A DNA stretch of 10,579 nucleotides from an uncultured Eubacteriales bacterium (GTDB lineage Bacteria > Bacillota > Clostridia > Oscillospirales > CAG-272). The translations under genes were made by a program, and so were the position numbers. Where the stretch lies: NCBI GenBank assembly GCA_900547565.1, contig URHI01000073.1:1-10579 (forward strand), in the 5' to 3' direction. Below the pieces are notes generated by a model, which searched no databases, was not told the origin of the DNA, and worked only from the letters and a program-made list of their open reading frames with translations. Shown one piece after another: positions 1-6,025 of the stretch (its first letter is position 1; each line of letters starts with the position of its first letter).

Positions 1-34
1 AATCAACGACGTGTTTGAATTCTCCACCCAGCAT
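1..34 (-). CDS. mraZ: MraZ, N-terminal 11 codons (cut by window edge)
   Basis: Reading leftward from the ATG at 34-32, the sequence encodes MLGGEFKHVVD before the window ends. This fits the conserved start of MraZ (MFMGEYQHTID in Bacillus subtilis as I recall it). MraZ is an AbrB-fold DNA-binding protein that controls the division and cell-wall (dcw) cluster and is normally its first gene. The start is supported by a Shine-Dalgarno sequence (AAAGGCGGAG, 50-41) six bases before the ATG. An ATG at 38-36 is in another frame and reaches a stop after 11 codons, so it is not used. A sigma-A promoter and three MraZ-box repeats lie directly upstream, which makes the assignment much stronger than 11 residues alone would. 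Only the N-terminus is seen; the rest, and presumably rsmH and ftsL, lie to the left of the window. Confidence 0.85.
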   Translation of the reverse strand, partial: MLGGEFKHVVD

Positions 35-60
35 ACATTGCTCCGCCTTTCTGCAATTTA

Positions 61-90
61 AGTGCACTTTACACCACTTTTCACCACTTT
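61..90 (-). promoter_or_regulatory. MraZ-box operator, three 10-bp direct repeats
   Basis: On the minus strand the units are AAAGTGGTGA (90-81), AAAGTGGTGT (80-71) and AAAGTGCACT (70-61). AAAGTG recurs every 10 bp, once per helical turn. This matches the AAAGTG(T/G)-N3 direct repeats reported as the MraZ site in Mollicutes and has the same 10-bp period as the TGGG-type boxes of proteobacteria. The repeats begin at about the predicted transcription start and run to about +30, so bound MraZ would be placed to repress its own operon. Confidence 0.85.
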
Positions 91-96
91 TATATT

Positions 97-125
97 ATTA
101 TATATCATTTCGTTCTGCATTTCAA
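97..125 (-). promoter_or_regulatory. Sigma-A promoter of mraZ (dcw cluster)
   Basis: The minus strand carries TTGAAA (125-120), a 17-bp spacer and a perfect TATAAT (102-97). Transcription would start near 91-90, at the first MraZ box, giving a leader of about 55 nt before the mraZ ATG. Confidence 0.8.
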
Positions 126-286
126 GTGCTTTGTAAATTTTTTTAAACTTTTTTTGAAGTAATTTATTGCCAATAGCAGTTTTTGCCCCCAAAATACTGT
201 ATAAAAAGAACGGTGCAAAAAAATCTTCCGCACATGCAGCAGATAATACGTAATTTTAAGCCGGCTTAACTTATACACCGCAGATA
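126..286. other. AT-rich intergenic stretch between terminator and mraZ promoter
   Basis: Together with the flanking control elements this fills the gene-free gap from 35 to 412. It holds T-rich and A-rich tracts and one perfect 14-bp palindrome (TTAAGCCGGCTTAA, 256-269). An open frame on the minus strand here (105-299) runs through the mraZ -35 and part of the terminator, has no ribosome binding site and looks random, so I do not call a gene. I see no RNA gene. Confidence 0.6.
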
Positions 287-336
287 AAACAAAAATCACT
301 TTACCGTTTTGAATAACGGTAAAGTGATTTTTGTTT
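287..336 (-). terminator. Strong intrinsic terminator, 22-bp perfect stem
   Basis: Positions 287-308 and 315-336 are perfect inverted repeats around a 6-nt loop (309-314). The core is CACTTTACCGTT / AACGGTAAAGTG, and the outer parts form A/T tracts on both sides. In the leftward transcript the stem core is followed by ATTTTTGTTTT. It lies about 77 bases after the radical SAM stop codon and separates that unit from mraZ. Symmetric tracts mean it could also work on rightward transcripts. Confidence 0.9.
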
Positions 337-412
337 GCAGAAAGCCATCGGAAGTCCTACAGGACTCCGTTCTCCGCACTCTTACGACATTTCCGTGACA
401 ATGAAATAAAAT

Positions 413-1381
413 TTAAACTGCCTCCCACCGTGCTCCCTGCATGCTTGCTCTGACATACAACAGCTTGTCGATATCATTAATAACCGTTGTCTTGCGGCAA
501 CTCCACAGCGGGGCCAGCAGCTCGTCGGGTGCGCCGTCGCCGGTAAGCCGTGCAATCACGGTGTCAGGCGGAAGAAGCTCAAGTGTGTCTGCCACAAGCC
601 GAATGTAATGTTCACGTTCAAGCGGTGTATATGCGCCGGATTCATACATGTTTCCGAGCACCGTTCCGCGCAAAACATACAACATATGCAGCTTAACCTG
701 TTCCGGGTGCAGACGCGCGACCTGCCGGGCGGTTTCAAGCATCATTTCATCGTCCTCGCCCGGCAAACCCAAAATGGTATGGACACATATTCCGATACGG
801 CCTCCGGCCCGGCGCAAACGTGTCACGCCATCTACAAACTGCCCCCAGGTGTGGCCGCGATTGATGCGATCTGCCGTCGTGTCATGCGCAGACTGAAGCC
901 CCAGCTCGACAGTCAACACGGTACGTTGCGAAAGCTCCGCTAGATATGCTACCGTGTCCGGTTCAAGACAGTCGGCGCGCGTAGCTATATTCAGCCCTAC
1001 CACTCCCGGAAAGCGCAATGCCTCCTCAAATTTTTCGCGAAGCACGTCAAGCGGTGCGTATGTATTTGTGTGGGCCTGAAAATAGGCTATGTAACTTCCG
1101 GTGTCCCATTTTGAAGCCATTTTCCCGGCCTCCAGTGCAAGCTGTTCAGTGACAGACAACCGTGGGGGACCGGCAAAATCGCCGCTCCCCCGCGAAGAAC
1201 AGTATATGCAACCGCCGTATCCACATTTCCCGTCTATGTTTGGACATGTAAATCCGGCATCCACCGGCAACTTGGCTACCTTGCATCCAAACGTCCGGCG
1301 CAAATAATAGTCATATGTGTAATACCGCTTATTAGAGTCACTTAATTTAAAAGGATTGCTTTTTGACTGCGCTATTTTCAT
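413..1381 (-). CDS. TIGR01212 family radical SAM protein (YhcC/YtqA-like)
   Basis: This 322-residue protein matches the usual length of the TIGR01212 radical SAM family (Escherichia coli YhcC, B. subtilis YtqA), whose substrate is not established. The Fe-S cluster cysteines are C46, C58 and C61 in CPNIDGKCGYGGCIYC, the longer cysteine spacing typical of this Elp3-like group rather than CxxxCxxC. Other family signatures are FQAHTNTYAPLDVL, a stretch around ATRADCL, and VELGLQSAHD followed by NRGH. It is presumably cytoplasmic, possibly RNA-related. The ATG at 1381-1379 overlaps the TGA of the aminotransferase (1380-1378) as ATGA, with no good Shine-Dalgarno sequence, so translation is probably coupled to the upstream gene. 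It is the last gene of its unit and is followed by a strong terminator. The family call is firm; the function is unknown. Confidence 0.93.
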   Translation of the reverse strand: MKIAQSKSNPFKLSDSNKRYYTYDYYLRRTFGCKVAKLPVDAGFTCPNIDGKCGYGGCIYCSSRGSGDFAGPPRLSVTEQLALEAGKMASKWDTGSYIAYFQAHTNTYAPLDVLREKFEEALRFPGVVGLNIATRADCLEPDTVAYLAELSQRTVLTVELGLQSAHDTTADRINRGHTWGQFVDGVTRLRRAGGRIGICVHTILGLPGEDDEMMLETARQVARLHPEQVKLHMLYVLRGTVLGNMYESGAYTPLEREHYIRLVADTLELLPPDTVIARLTGDGAPDELLAPLWSCRKTTVINDIDKLLYVRASMQGARWEAV

Positions 1382-2676
1382 TTTTGTGATTTGTCCATGA
1401 CTTTTTCAAGTGCCGCAAGCTTTACGCACACGCTGAAAACATGCATGGCAATAAGCAGTTCCTCATCCGAAGGATAGGTGGGCGCGATACGTATGTGGCT
1501 GTCGTGATCGTCCTTGTGATAAGGATATGCCGAACCCGCCGCAGTCATTTTAACTCCGGCTTCGGCTGCCAATTCGAACGCCCTCATAGCACATCCGTCC
1601 ATAGTGTACAGGCTGACAAAATAACCGCCGCGCGGATTGTTCCAATGTGCCGCCCCGGTATCCCCGATCTCTTCTTTCAGCACCTTCTGTACTATTTCGA
1701 ACTTAGGCCGAATAACCGATGCCAGCAGCTTCATATGCTCCCGCATATTCTCCGCCGTGCGGAAATAGCGTACGTGACGGATTTGATTGATCTTGTCAAA
1801 TCCGATAGTCTGAACACCCATGATGGCTTTAATCTGTTCAAGATTGCGCAGAGAAGCCGCAAGTATCGCCACACCAGAGCCGGGAAATGATATTTTGGAG
1901 GTTGACGCAAAATAGAACACCATGTCCTCGCTGCCGTGACGGCGACAGGCCTCAAAAATATCCGCCAGACGGTCGCGGTCACACTCGTCGTCGTACAAAT
2001 CGTGAACAGCATAGGCGTTGTCCCAGAAAATGCGGAAATCAGGTGATGCCGGGCGAAGCGCGGCAAAGCGTTCAACCGTTTCATCCGAATATGTATAACC
2101 GTCGGGGTTGGAATACTTTGGGCAGCACCATATGCCGCGTATAGTGTCGTCACTCTCAACCAGCTTCTCTACCATATCCATATCAGGTCCGGTCGGCGAC
2201 ATCGGGACATTGATCATCTCGATCCCCAGCGACTCGCATATTGCAAAATGACGGTCATAACCCGGCACCGGGCAAAGAAAACGATTTTTTTGGTTTTTCA
2301 CCCACGGTCCGTTTCCGCCCGCAACACCGTATAGCATGGCTCGTGCCATCTCATCATACATAAGGTTAAGTGATGAGTTGCCGCACACCATGATCATATC
2401 CTTGTCTATTCCAAGCAGGTCGGAAAAAAGCCGCTTTGCTTCAGGTACACCGTCCAGCAAACCGTAGTTGCGATAGTCGTAACCTGTCTCGGAGCGGCAA
2501 TCCGATGCCTCCGAAATGCAGTCGAGCATACCGGTCAGCATATCCAGCTGTTTCTGTCCCGGCTTGCCGCGCGAGAGATCCAGACCCAAATTCATGCGTT
2601 TATATTCTTCATAGCGGCGCGTCAGCTCCTCATGTTCTGCGGCCAGCTGACAGCCGCTCATAGACATGTAATCCAA
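1378..2676 (-). CDS. PLP-dependent aminotransferase, probable aspartate aminotransferase (PF12897-like)
   Basis: This is a fold-type I aminotransferase of the distinct clostridial/actinobacterial branch (PF12897-type, like Corynebacterium AspT), likely moving the amino group of aspartate to 2-oxoglutarate. From the TTG start it has 432 residues. The N-terminal LDLSRGKP (about 33-40), phosphate-binding GNSS (99-102), PKYSNPDG (186-193), WDNAYAVHDL (218-227), the Schiff-base lysine K261 in STSKISFPGSG, and substrate-carboxylate R396 in HIRIAPTYP are visible. I chose the TTG at 2676 because GGGAGGG lies 5 bases before it. The in-frame ATGs at 2667 and 2661 are 14 and 20 bases from that site, and the resulting N-terminus (MDYMSMSG) resembles what I recall of relatives. 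A longer frame back to 2856 overlaps the helicase end and contains this gene's promoter, so it is rejected. Substrate specificity is inferred from family only. Confidence 0.9.
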   Translation of the reverse strand: MDYMSMSGCQLAAEHEELTRRYEEYKRMNLGLDLSRGKPGQKQLDMLTGMLDCISEASDCRSETGYDYRNYGLLDGVPEAKRLFSDLLGIDKDMIMVCGNSSLNLMYDEMARAMLYGVAGGNGPWVKNQKNRFLCPVPGYDRHFAICESLGIEMINVPMSPTGPDMDMVEKLVESDDTIRGIWCCPKYSNPDGYTYSDETVERFAALRPASPDFRIFWDNAYAVHDLYDDECDRDRLADIFEACRRHGSEDMVFYFASTSKISFPGSGVAILAASLRNLEQIKAIMGVQTIGFDKINQIRHVRYFRTAENMREHMKLLASVIRPKFEIVQKVLKEEIGDTGAAHWNNPRGGYFVSLYTMDGCAMRAFELAAEAGVKMTAAGSAYPYHKDDHDSHIRIAPTYPSDEELLIAMHVFSVCVKLAALEKVMDKSQK

Positions 2677-2681
2677 AATAA

Positions 2682-2688
2682 CCCTCCC
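2682..2688 (-). promoter_or_regulatory. Ribosome binding site that selects the TTG start
   Basis: GGGAGGG on the minus strand ends 5 bases before the TTG at 2676-2674. The alternative ATG codons further downstream are too distant for this site. Confidence 0.7.
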
Positions 2689-2702
2689 AAAACGTAATAT
2701 CC

Positions 2703-2726
2703 CCCGGCAGTAAAAATACCACCGGG
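2703..2726 (-). other. Stem-loop at the 5' end of the aminotransferase mRNA
   Basis: The leftward transcript contains CCCGGUGGUA-UUUU-UACUGCCGGG: a 10-bp stem with two internal G-U pairs and a UUUU tetraloop. The predicted transcription start of the promoter at 2731-2759 falls at about 2725, so the stem would sit at the extreme 5' end of the message. There is no U-tract after it, so it is not a terminator for the helicase gene. A role in mRNA stability is possible but is inference. Confidence 0.55.
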
Positions 2727-2730
2727 TAAT

Positions 2731-2759
2731 ATTATAACATAGCTCAAGCAAAAAATCAA
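2731..2759 (-). promoter_or_regulatory. Sigma-A promoter of the aminotransferase gene
   Basis: The minus strand shows TTGATT (2759-2754), a 17-bp spacer and a perfect TATAAT (2736-2731), starting 15 bases after the helicase stop. The aminotransferase and radical SAM genes can therefore be transcribed independently of the helicase. Confidence 0.75.
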
Positions 2760-2774
2760 TACATTTTTGCAACT

Positions 2775-5111
2775 TTAATCCTGTTTGTCTGCATTTTTTG
2801 GCGATTTTCCCCGCCAAAACTCTGATATTGCAGCATTTAGTGAAGCAGGCTGACAAAAATACTGCATATTACGCCAATGCTCCGGGTACATGGATCTGTA
2901 CTGCTCCGTCGCATACCTGTCATCTATCAGTACAACAATACCACAGTCGGTATCCGATCGTATAACGCGTCCGGCGGCCTGCAGTACGTTGTTCATTCCC
3001 GGATATGTGTAAGCATAATCATAGCCGCATTCACGTGTCAGCTGAAAATAATCCCGCATTATGTTGCGCTCACCCGACAACCCCGGTATGCCGACCCCGA
3101 CTATGACAGCGCCGATAAGACACTGTCCTGGGAGATCTACCCCTTCCGAGAAACTTCCGCCAAGCACGCAGAAACCCACCCGCATTGCGCCGTCACCCAG
3201 ACGGAATTGGGCAAGAAAGCTGTCACGGTCGGTCCGTGTCATTCCGCGTGTCTGCTCAAGAAGCTTTACCGCCGGGAACCGCTTGACAAACAGTTCCGCG
3301 GCCTTGTGCATATAGTCGTACGATGGAAAATAGACCATATAATTTCCCCGTTTTGCGCTGACAGCAGCAGCAATATAGCTGACCGTACGTGCAAGCGATT
3401 TTTCCCTGTCCTCAAAACGCGTGCTTATATCGGTAACTGCCCCGAGGAACAGATTGCCGTCGTCGTATGGCGAGCGAAGCGAAAGATTGACCGCCTCGGC
3501 ACCTCCGCCGAGCAGGTCGTTGAAGTAATCCGGCGGAGTCAGCGTTGCGGAAAACAGAATCACGCTGTGAAAGCGGCGCATACGCGCGTCAAGAACTACC
3601 GAAGGATCAACACAAAGCGACCGGACTTCAACCCGCTTCCCCTCCGCCTGACAATACAGCATGGATTTGTCACCGCACAGCTCTCCCGCAATAATATACC
3701 TTCGCAGCATGCGGTAAAGCCCCGCCATTGCGGCATATCCGGGCTGTTCGGAACCGGAATTCAGTCGGCGTCCAAGCTCCCGGCAAACCTCGCCAGCATA
3801 ACGGTCAAATTTTGTGTCGCGCTCACGGCTGATGTAAAATGCACGCGTTACTCCGTCCTCCCCACGCACCGCGTTTTCGGCGCACAGGCTTCTCATACAG
3901 TCAAAATCGTTCAGAAAGCCGTCCAGCTGACTTGTAAGCTCCGGAAGCATATCGGCTACCTGCCCGCGCAAAGCCGCAACATCATAGCTGTCAAGACGAG
4001 CCGAAAACATGTCGCGTGCGCGGTCTGTAAGGTTATGCGCCTCGTCAATGAGCAGGACATACCGCGCGTCATCCCCCGGCTCCCTGAAGAATCGGCGAAG
4101 AAATACCAACGGATCAAACACATAATTATAATCAGCAATTATAATTTCACAATACTCAGCAAGCGTGAGCGACAGCTCATACGGACATACGCCATATTTT
4201 TCTGCCGTTCTGCGTATAACACGGCTGTCGTAACCGTTCTGAAGCGCCAACAGCTCATTGACTCCGGCAGCCAGCGCGTCTGCTGACACCGATGCATACC
4301 GGCAGTGCCGTACATCGCATATTCCCGCGCTCATGTGCTCTCGCTTCAGGCACATATGCTCTTTTGCAGCCAGCACCACTGTACGCAAATGAGCGCCTCC
4401 GCAAAACAGTGCCCCCGCCGCCTTATAGGCTTCTGCCTGCGTACTGCTTTTTGCAGTCACATAAAAGATCTTGTCGCACTTTCCCTGCCCAAGATACTTC
4501 ACGGCAGGATACAGCGCGGATATGGTCTTTCCGATACCTGTCGGTGCCTGGACAAACAGCCGTACTCCGCGGCACATGCTGTCATAGCATTCTTGCATCA
4601 TAAGACGCTGCCCTCGCCGCAGCCCGGTGTACGGCAGTGTGACATGCGCAGCTGACGGAAGCACCTGCTCGGCTCGTGTCCGCAGCATACGGGCCATACT
4701 ATCATGCCCCTCAAGGCGGCGCAGGAAATATTTTTCAAGTGCTGCTCTGCTGCGTGTACATGATGCCAGTATATGGAGCTCACCTTCATCATCTATGCCG
4801 ACTGTCACTATTCCGGCGCTCACGGTGTCCGAAAGCAAACAACTCAGAAAAGCGGCCAGCAGCGTCCCTTCAGACGGCGACGGCACTTCTTTTTCGGGGA
4901 CATAAGCAATCACATCACAGATCAAGTCATTGTTCACATATGCCGAACCTATCAACATATATGTGATGTCGTTGTGAGAATATTGCAGGCGATATGTGGT
5001 CAATTCAAGCCCGGCAGAATCGGCCAATCTACTACGCTCGGCATCATCTGCACGCTGGCAAAGCTCGGATATATTCAACGTAACAGTTGATGTGAGCCGA
5101 TCGTATCGCAT
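2775..5111 (-). CDS. XPD/DinG-type ATP-dependent Fe-S DNA helicase
   Basis: This 778-residue superfamily 2 helicase would unwind DNA 5' to 3' with ATP, probably in repair. Visible motifs are Walker A APTGIGKT (189-196), four cysteines of the XPD-type 4Fe-4S domain (C254, C265, C270, C309), CPYELSLTLAEYC then ADYNYVFDP (309-334), the DEAH box (356-359), SAT (521-523), GGSFSEGVDLPG (651-662) and QAAGRVIRS (711-719). All motor residues look intact. Related clostridial proteins carry a PD-(D/E)XK nuclease-like domain in front of the motor. Here residues 1-160 have a similar extent but no clear catalytic D...ExK set, so that domain appears non-catalytic. The ATG at 5111 has a strong AGGAGG six bases upstream. 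An extension to 5168 would run through the promoter. It is the first gene of the leftward unit and divergent from mecA, and I see no LexA-like box. Confidence 0.92.
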   Translation of the reverse strand: MRYDRLTSTVTLNISELCQRADDAERSRLADSAGLELTTYRLQYSHNDITYMLIGSAYVNNDLICDVIAYVPEKEVPSPSEGTLLAAFLSCLLSDTVSAGIVTVGIDDEGELHILASCTRSRAALEKYFLRRLEGHDSMARMLRTRAEQVLPSAAHVTLPYTGLRRGQRLMMQECYDSMCRGVRLFVQAPTGIGKTISALYPAVKYLGQGKCDKIFYVTAKSSTQAEAYKAAGALFCGGAHLRTVVLAAKEHMCLKREHMSAGICDVRHCRYASVSADALAAGVNELLALQNGYDSRVIRRTAEKYGVCPYELSLTLAEYCEIIIADYNYVFDPLVFLRRFFREPGDDARYVLLIDEAHNLTDRARDMFSARLDSYDVAALRGQVADMLPELTSQLDGFLNDFDCMRSLCAENAVRGEDGVTRAFYISRERDTKFDRYAGEVCRELGRRLNSGSEQPGYAAMAGLYRMLRRYIIAGELCGDKSMLYCQAEGKRVEVRSLCVDPSVVLDARMRRFHSVILFSATLTPPDYFNDLLGGGAEAVNLSLRSPYDDGNLFLGAVTDISTRFEDREKSLARTVSYIAAAVSAKRGNYMVYFPSYDYMHKAAELFVKRFPAVKLLEQTRGMTRTDRDSFLAQFRLGDGAMRVGFCVLGGSFSEGVDLPGQCLIGAVIVGVGIPGLSGERNIMRDYFQLTRECGYDYAYTYPGMNNVLQAAGRVIRSDTDCGIVVLIDDRYATEQYRSMYPEHWRNMQYFCQPASLNAAISEFWRGKSPKNADKQD

Positions 5112-5139
5112 GTCCTTCCTCCTCTTTTCTGATAACAAT

Positions 5140-5168
5140 ATCATACCATATTCAGCCCTGTTAGTCAA
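5140..5168 (-). promoter_or_regulatory. Sigma-A promoter of the helicase gene
   Basis: TTGACT (5168-5163), a 17-bp spacer and TATGAT (5145-5140) lie on the minus strand. This predicts a start near 5133 and a leader of about 22 nt that contains AGGAGG (5123-5118). Confidence 0.8.
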
Positions 5169-5201
5169 TGCCGTACCGCCTTATTTTCCATTATTTTAGG
5201 G

Positions 5202-5231
5202 GTTACATTTCCCCCGCAGTAGGATTATAAT
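5202..5231 (+). promoter_or_regulatory. Probable sigma-A promoter of mecA
   Basis: A perfect TATAAT (5226-5231) is preceded at 18 bp by GTTACA (5202-5207), a four-of-six match to the -35 consensus. It faces away from the helicase promoter, with about 33 bp between the two -35 elements. Confidence 0.6.
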
Positions 5232-5246
5232 TATTAATAAGATACC

Positions 5247-5264
5247 TCGCGGCGTCAGCCGCGA
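5247..5264 (+). other. Stem-loop in the mecA leader
   Basis: TCGCGGC (5247-5253) and GCCGCGA (5258-5264) form a perfect 7-bp GC-rich stem with a GTCA loop, inside the predicted 5' untranslated region. It ends 27 bases before the ATG and does not cover the ribosome binding site. No U-tract follows, so it is probably not an attenuator. Confidence 0.5.
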
Positions 5265-5291
5265 AATTTCACCGAAAGGCAAGGGATCACC

Positions 5292-5915
5292 ATGGAGCTT
5301 ATACTCATAAACGACACAAAACTGAAAATAATGCTCACCCGTGAGGACATGACCCGCTATGATCTTGACTGCGCCAGCGCCGACTACGACAGTACCGAAA
5401 CGCGCCGTGCCTTCTGGAGCATACTCGACGAAGCCAAACACCGAACCGGATTTGACGCCGCCCGCGACCGCGTGTTCATACAGCTGTACCCGTCACGCGA
5501 AGGAGGCTGCGAAATGTTTGTAACCAAGGTCGGAATGCTGTGCGCCGGCGAAAGACAGGCATCGCTGTGCGCCGCGCCGGAGGAACTGGCGTATGTGTTT
5601 GACGGCTTTGATACGCTGCTGGGCTGCTGCCGCATGATTTCCGCGGAATATGCCGCCGTCGCAGAAAAATACATAACAAGGCAGTCAAAACCAAAATCAG
5701 GACCACCAAGCCGCCATTCCACGGCATATGCCGATGAGGGCGGGCAATGGTACCTGTTTCTGACACCGCTCGATAACGACGACAGCCGTCGCCTGAACTG
5801 TATTCTCAACGAATTCGGCACGCCTGTCAATGCCCGAAATCTGCGGCTGTACATATCCGAACACGGAAAAGAGATATCGGACGGATCAGCAGTTTCACGT
5901 CTTGCCTCGCTGTAA
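5292..5915 (+). CDS. mecA: MecA, adaptor protein for the ClpC protease
   Basis: MecA delivers substrates to the ClpC(P) AAA+ protease and helps ClpC oligomerise; in Bacillus its targets include ComK. This 207-residue protein has both domains. The N-terminal substrate-recruiting domain (about 1-80) starts MELILINDTKLKI and includes the FWSILDEA helix and EMFVTKV. The C-terminal ClpC-binding domain (about 100-205) includes GFDTLLGCCR, WYLFLTP, LNEFGT and the closing YISEHGKEI. A polar linker of about 20 residues (near 127-147) separates them. The length is close to B. subtilis MecA (about 218). The ATG at 5292 has AAGGGA five bases upstream. It has its own promoter and is followed by a weak hairpin. 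Substrates in this organism cannot be told from the sequence. Confidence 0.88.
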   Translation: MELILINDTKLKIMLTREDMTRYDLDCASADYDSTETRRAFWSILDEAKHRTGFDAARDRVFIQLYPSREGGCEMFVTKVGMLCAGERQASLCAAPEELAYVFDGFDTLLGCCRMISAEYAAVAEKYITRQSKPKSGPPSRHSTAYADEGGQWYLFLTPLDNDDSRRLNCILNEFGTPVNARNLRLYISEHGKEISDGSAVSRLASL

Positions 5916-5916
5916 T

Positions 5917-5934
5917 GTGTGCAAAAAAGCGCAC
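5917..5934 (+). terminator. Weak hairpin after mecA
   Basis: GTGTGC (5917-5922) and GCGCAC (5929-5934) form a 6-bp stem with one G-U pair around an AAAAAA loop, two bases after the mecA stop. The sequence after it (GGCTATTG) has no U-tract, so termination may be inefficient. Confidence 0.35.
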
Positions 5935-5939
5935 GGCTA

Positions 5940-5968
5940 TTGAAAAACTCCGGCATATCTGATATAAT
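5940..5968 (+). promoter_or_regulatory. Sigma-A promoter of the uracil-DNA glycosylase gene
   Basis: TTGAAA (5940-5945), a 17-bp spacer and a perfect TATAAT (5963-5968) give a predicted start near 5975 and a leader of about 50 nt. Confidence 0.8.
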
Positions 5969-6025
5969 AATATCATCAGCGCATACACCGCGCAGAATGA
6001 TCTTAACGTAAACGGAGTTTTTGAT

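Noticed and set aside
61..90. The 10-bp repeats read as replication iterons or a small CRISPR
   Set aside because: There are only three units without spacers, lacking DnaA-box sequence, and the position between promoter and mraZ fits an MraZ operator.
105..299. Small minus-strand open frame between the terminator and mraZ
   Set aside because: It has no ribosome binding site, begins within the terminator hairpin region, overlaps the mraZ -35 and has a composition typical of AT-rich non-coding sequence.
353..366. AGTCCTACAGGACT hairpin near 360 as a second terminator
   Set aside because: A 2-nt loop, short stem and no U-tract; the strong terminator at 287-336 follows directly.
2677..2856. N-terminal extension of the aminotransferase back to 2856
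   Set aside because: The extra 60 residues are not aminotransferase-like, overlap the helicase end and contain the gene's own promoter and leader hairpin.
2877..4286. Long plus-strand open frame (469 codons) opposite the helicase
   Set aside because: It lies entirely antisense to a helicase with intact motifs, has no recognisable domain and has biased, low-plausibility composition.
5112..5168. N-terminal extension of the helicase to the ATG at 5168
   Set aside because: The extension runs through the -35 and -10 elements; the ATG at 5111 has an ideal AGGAGG.
5112..5200. LexA/SOS box upstream of the helicase
   Set aside because: No GAAC-N4-GTTC-type palindrome is visible near the promoter, although DinG is SOS-controlled in E. 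coli.
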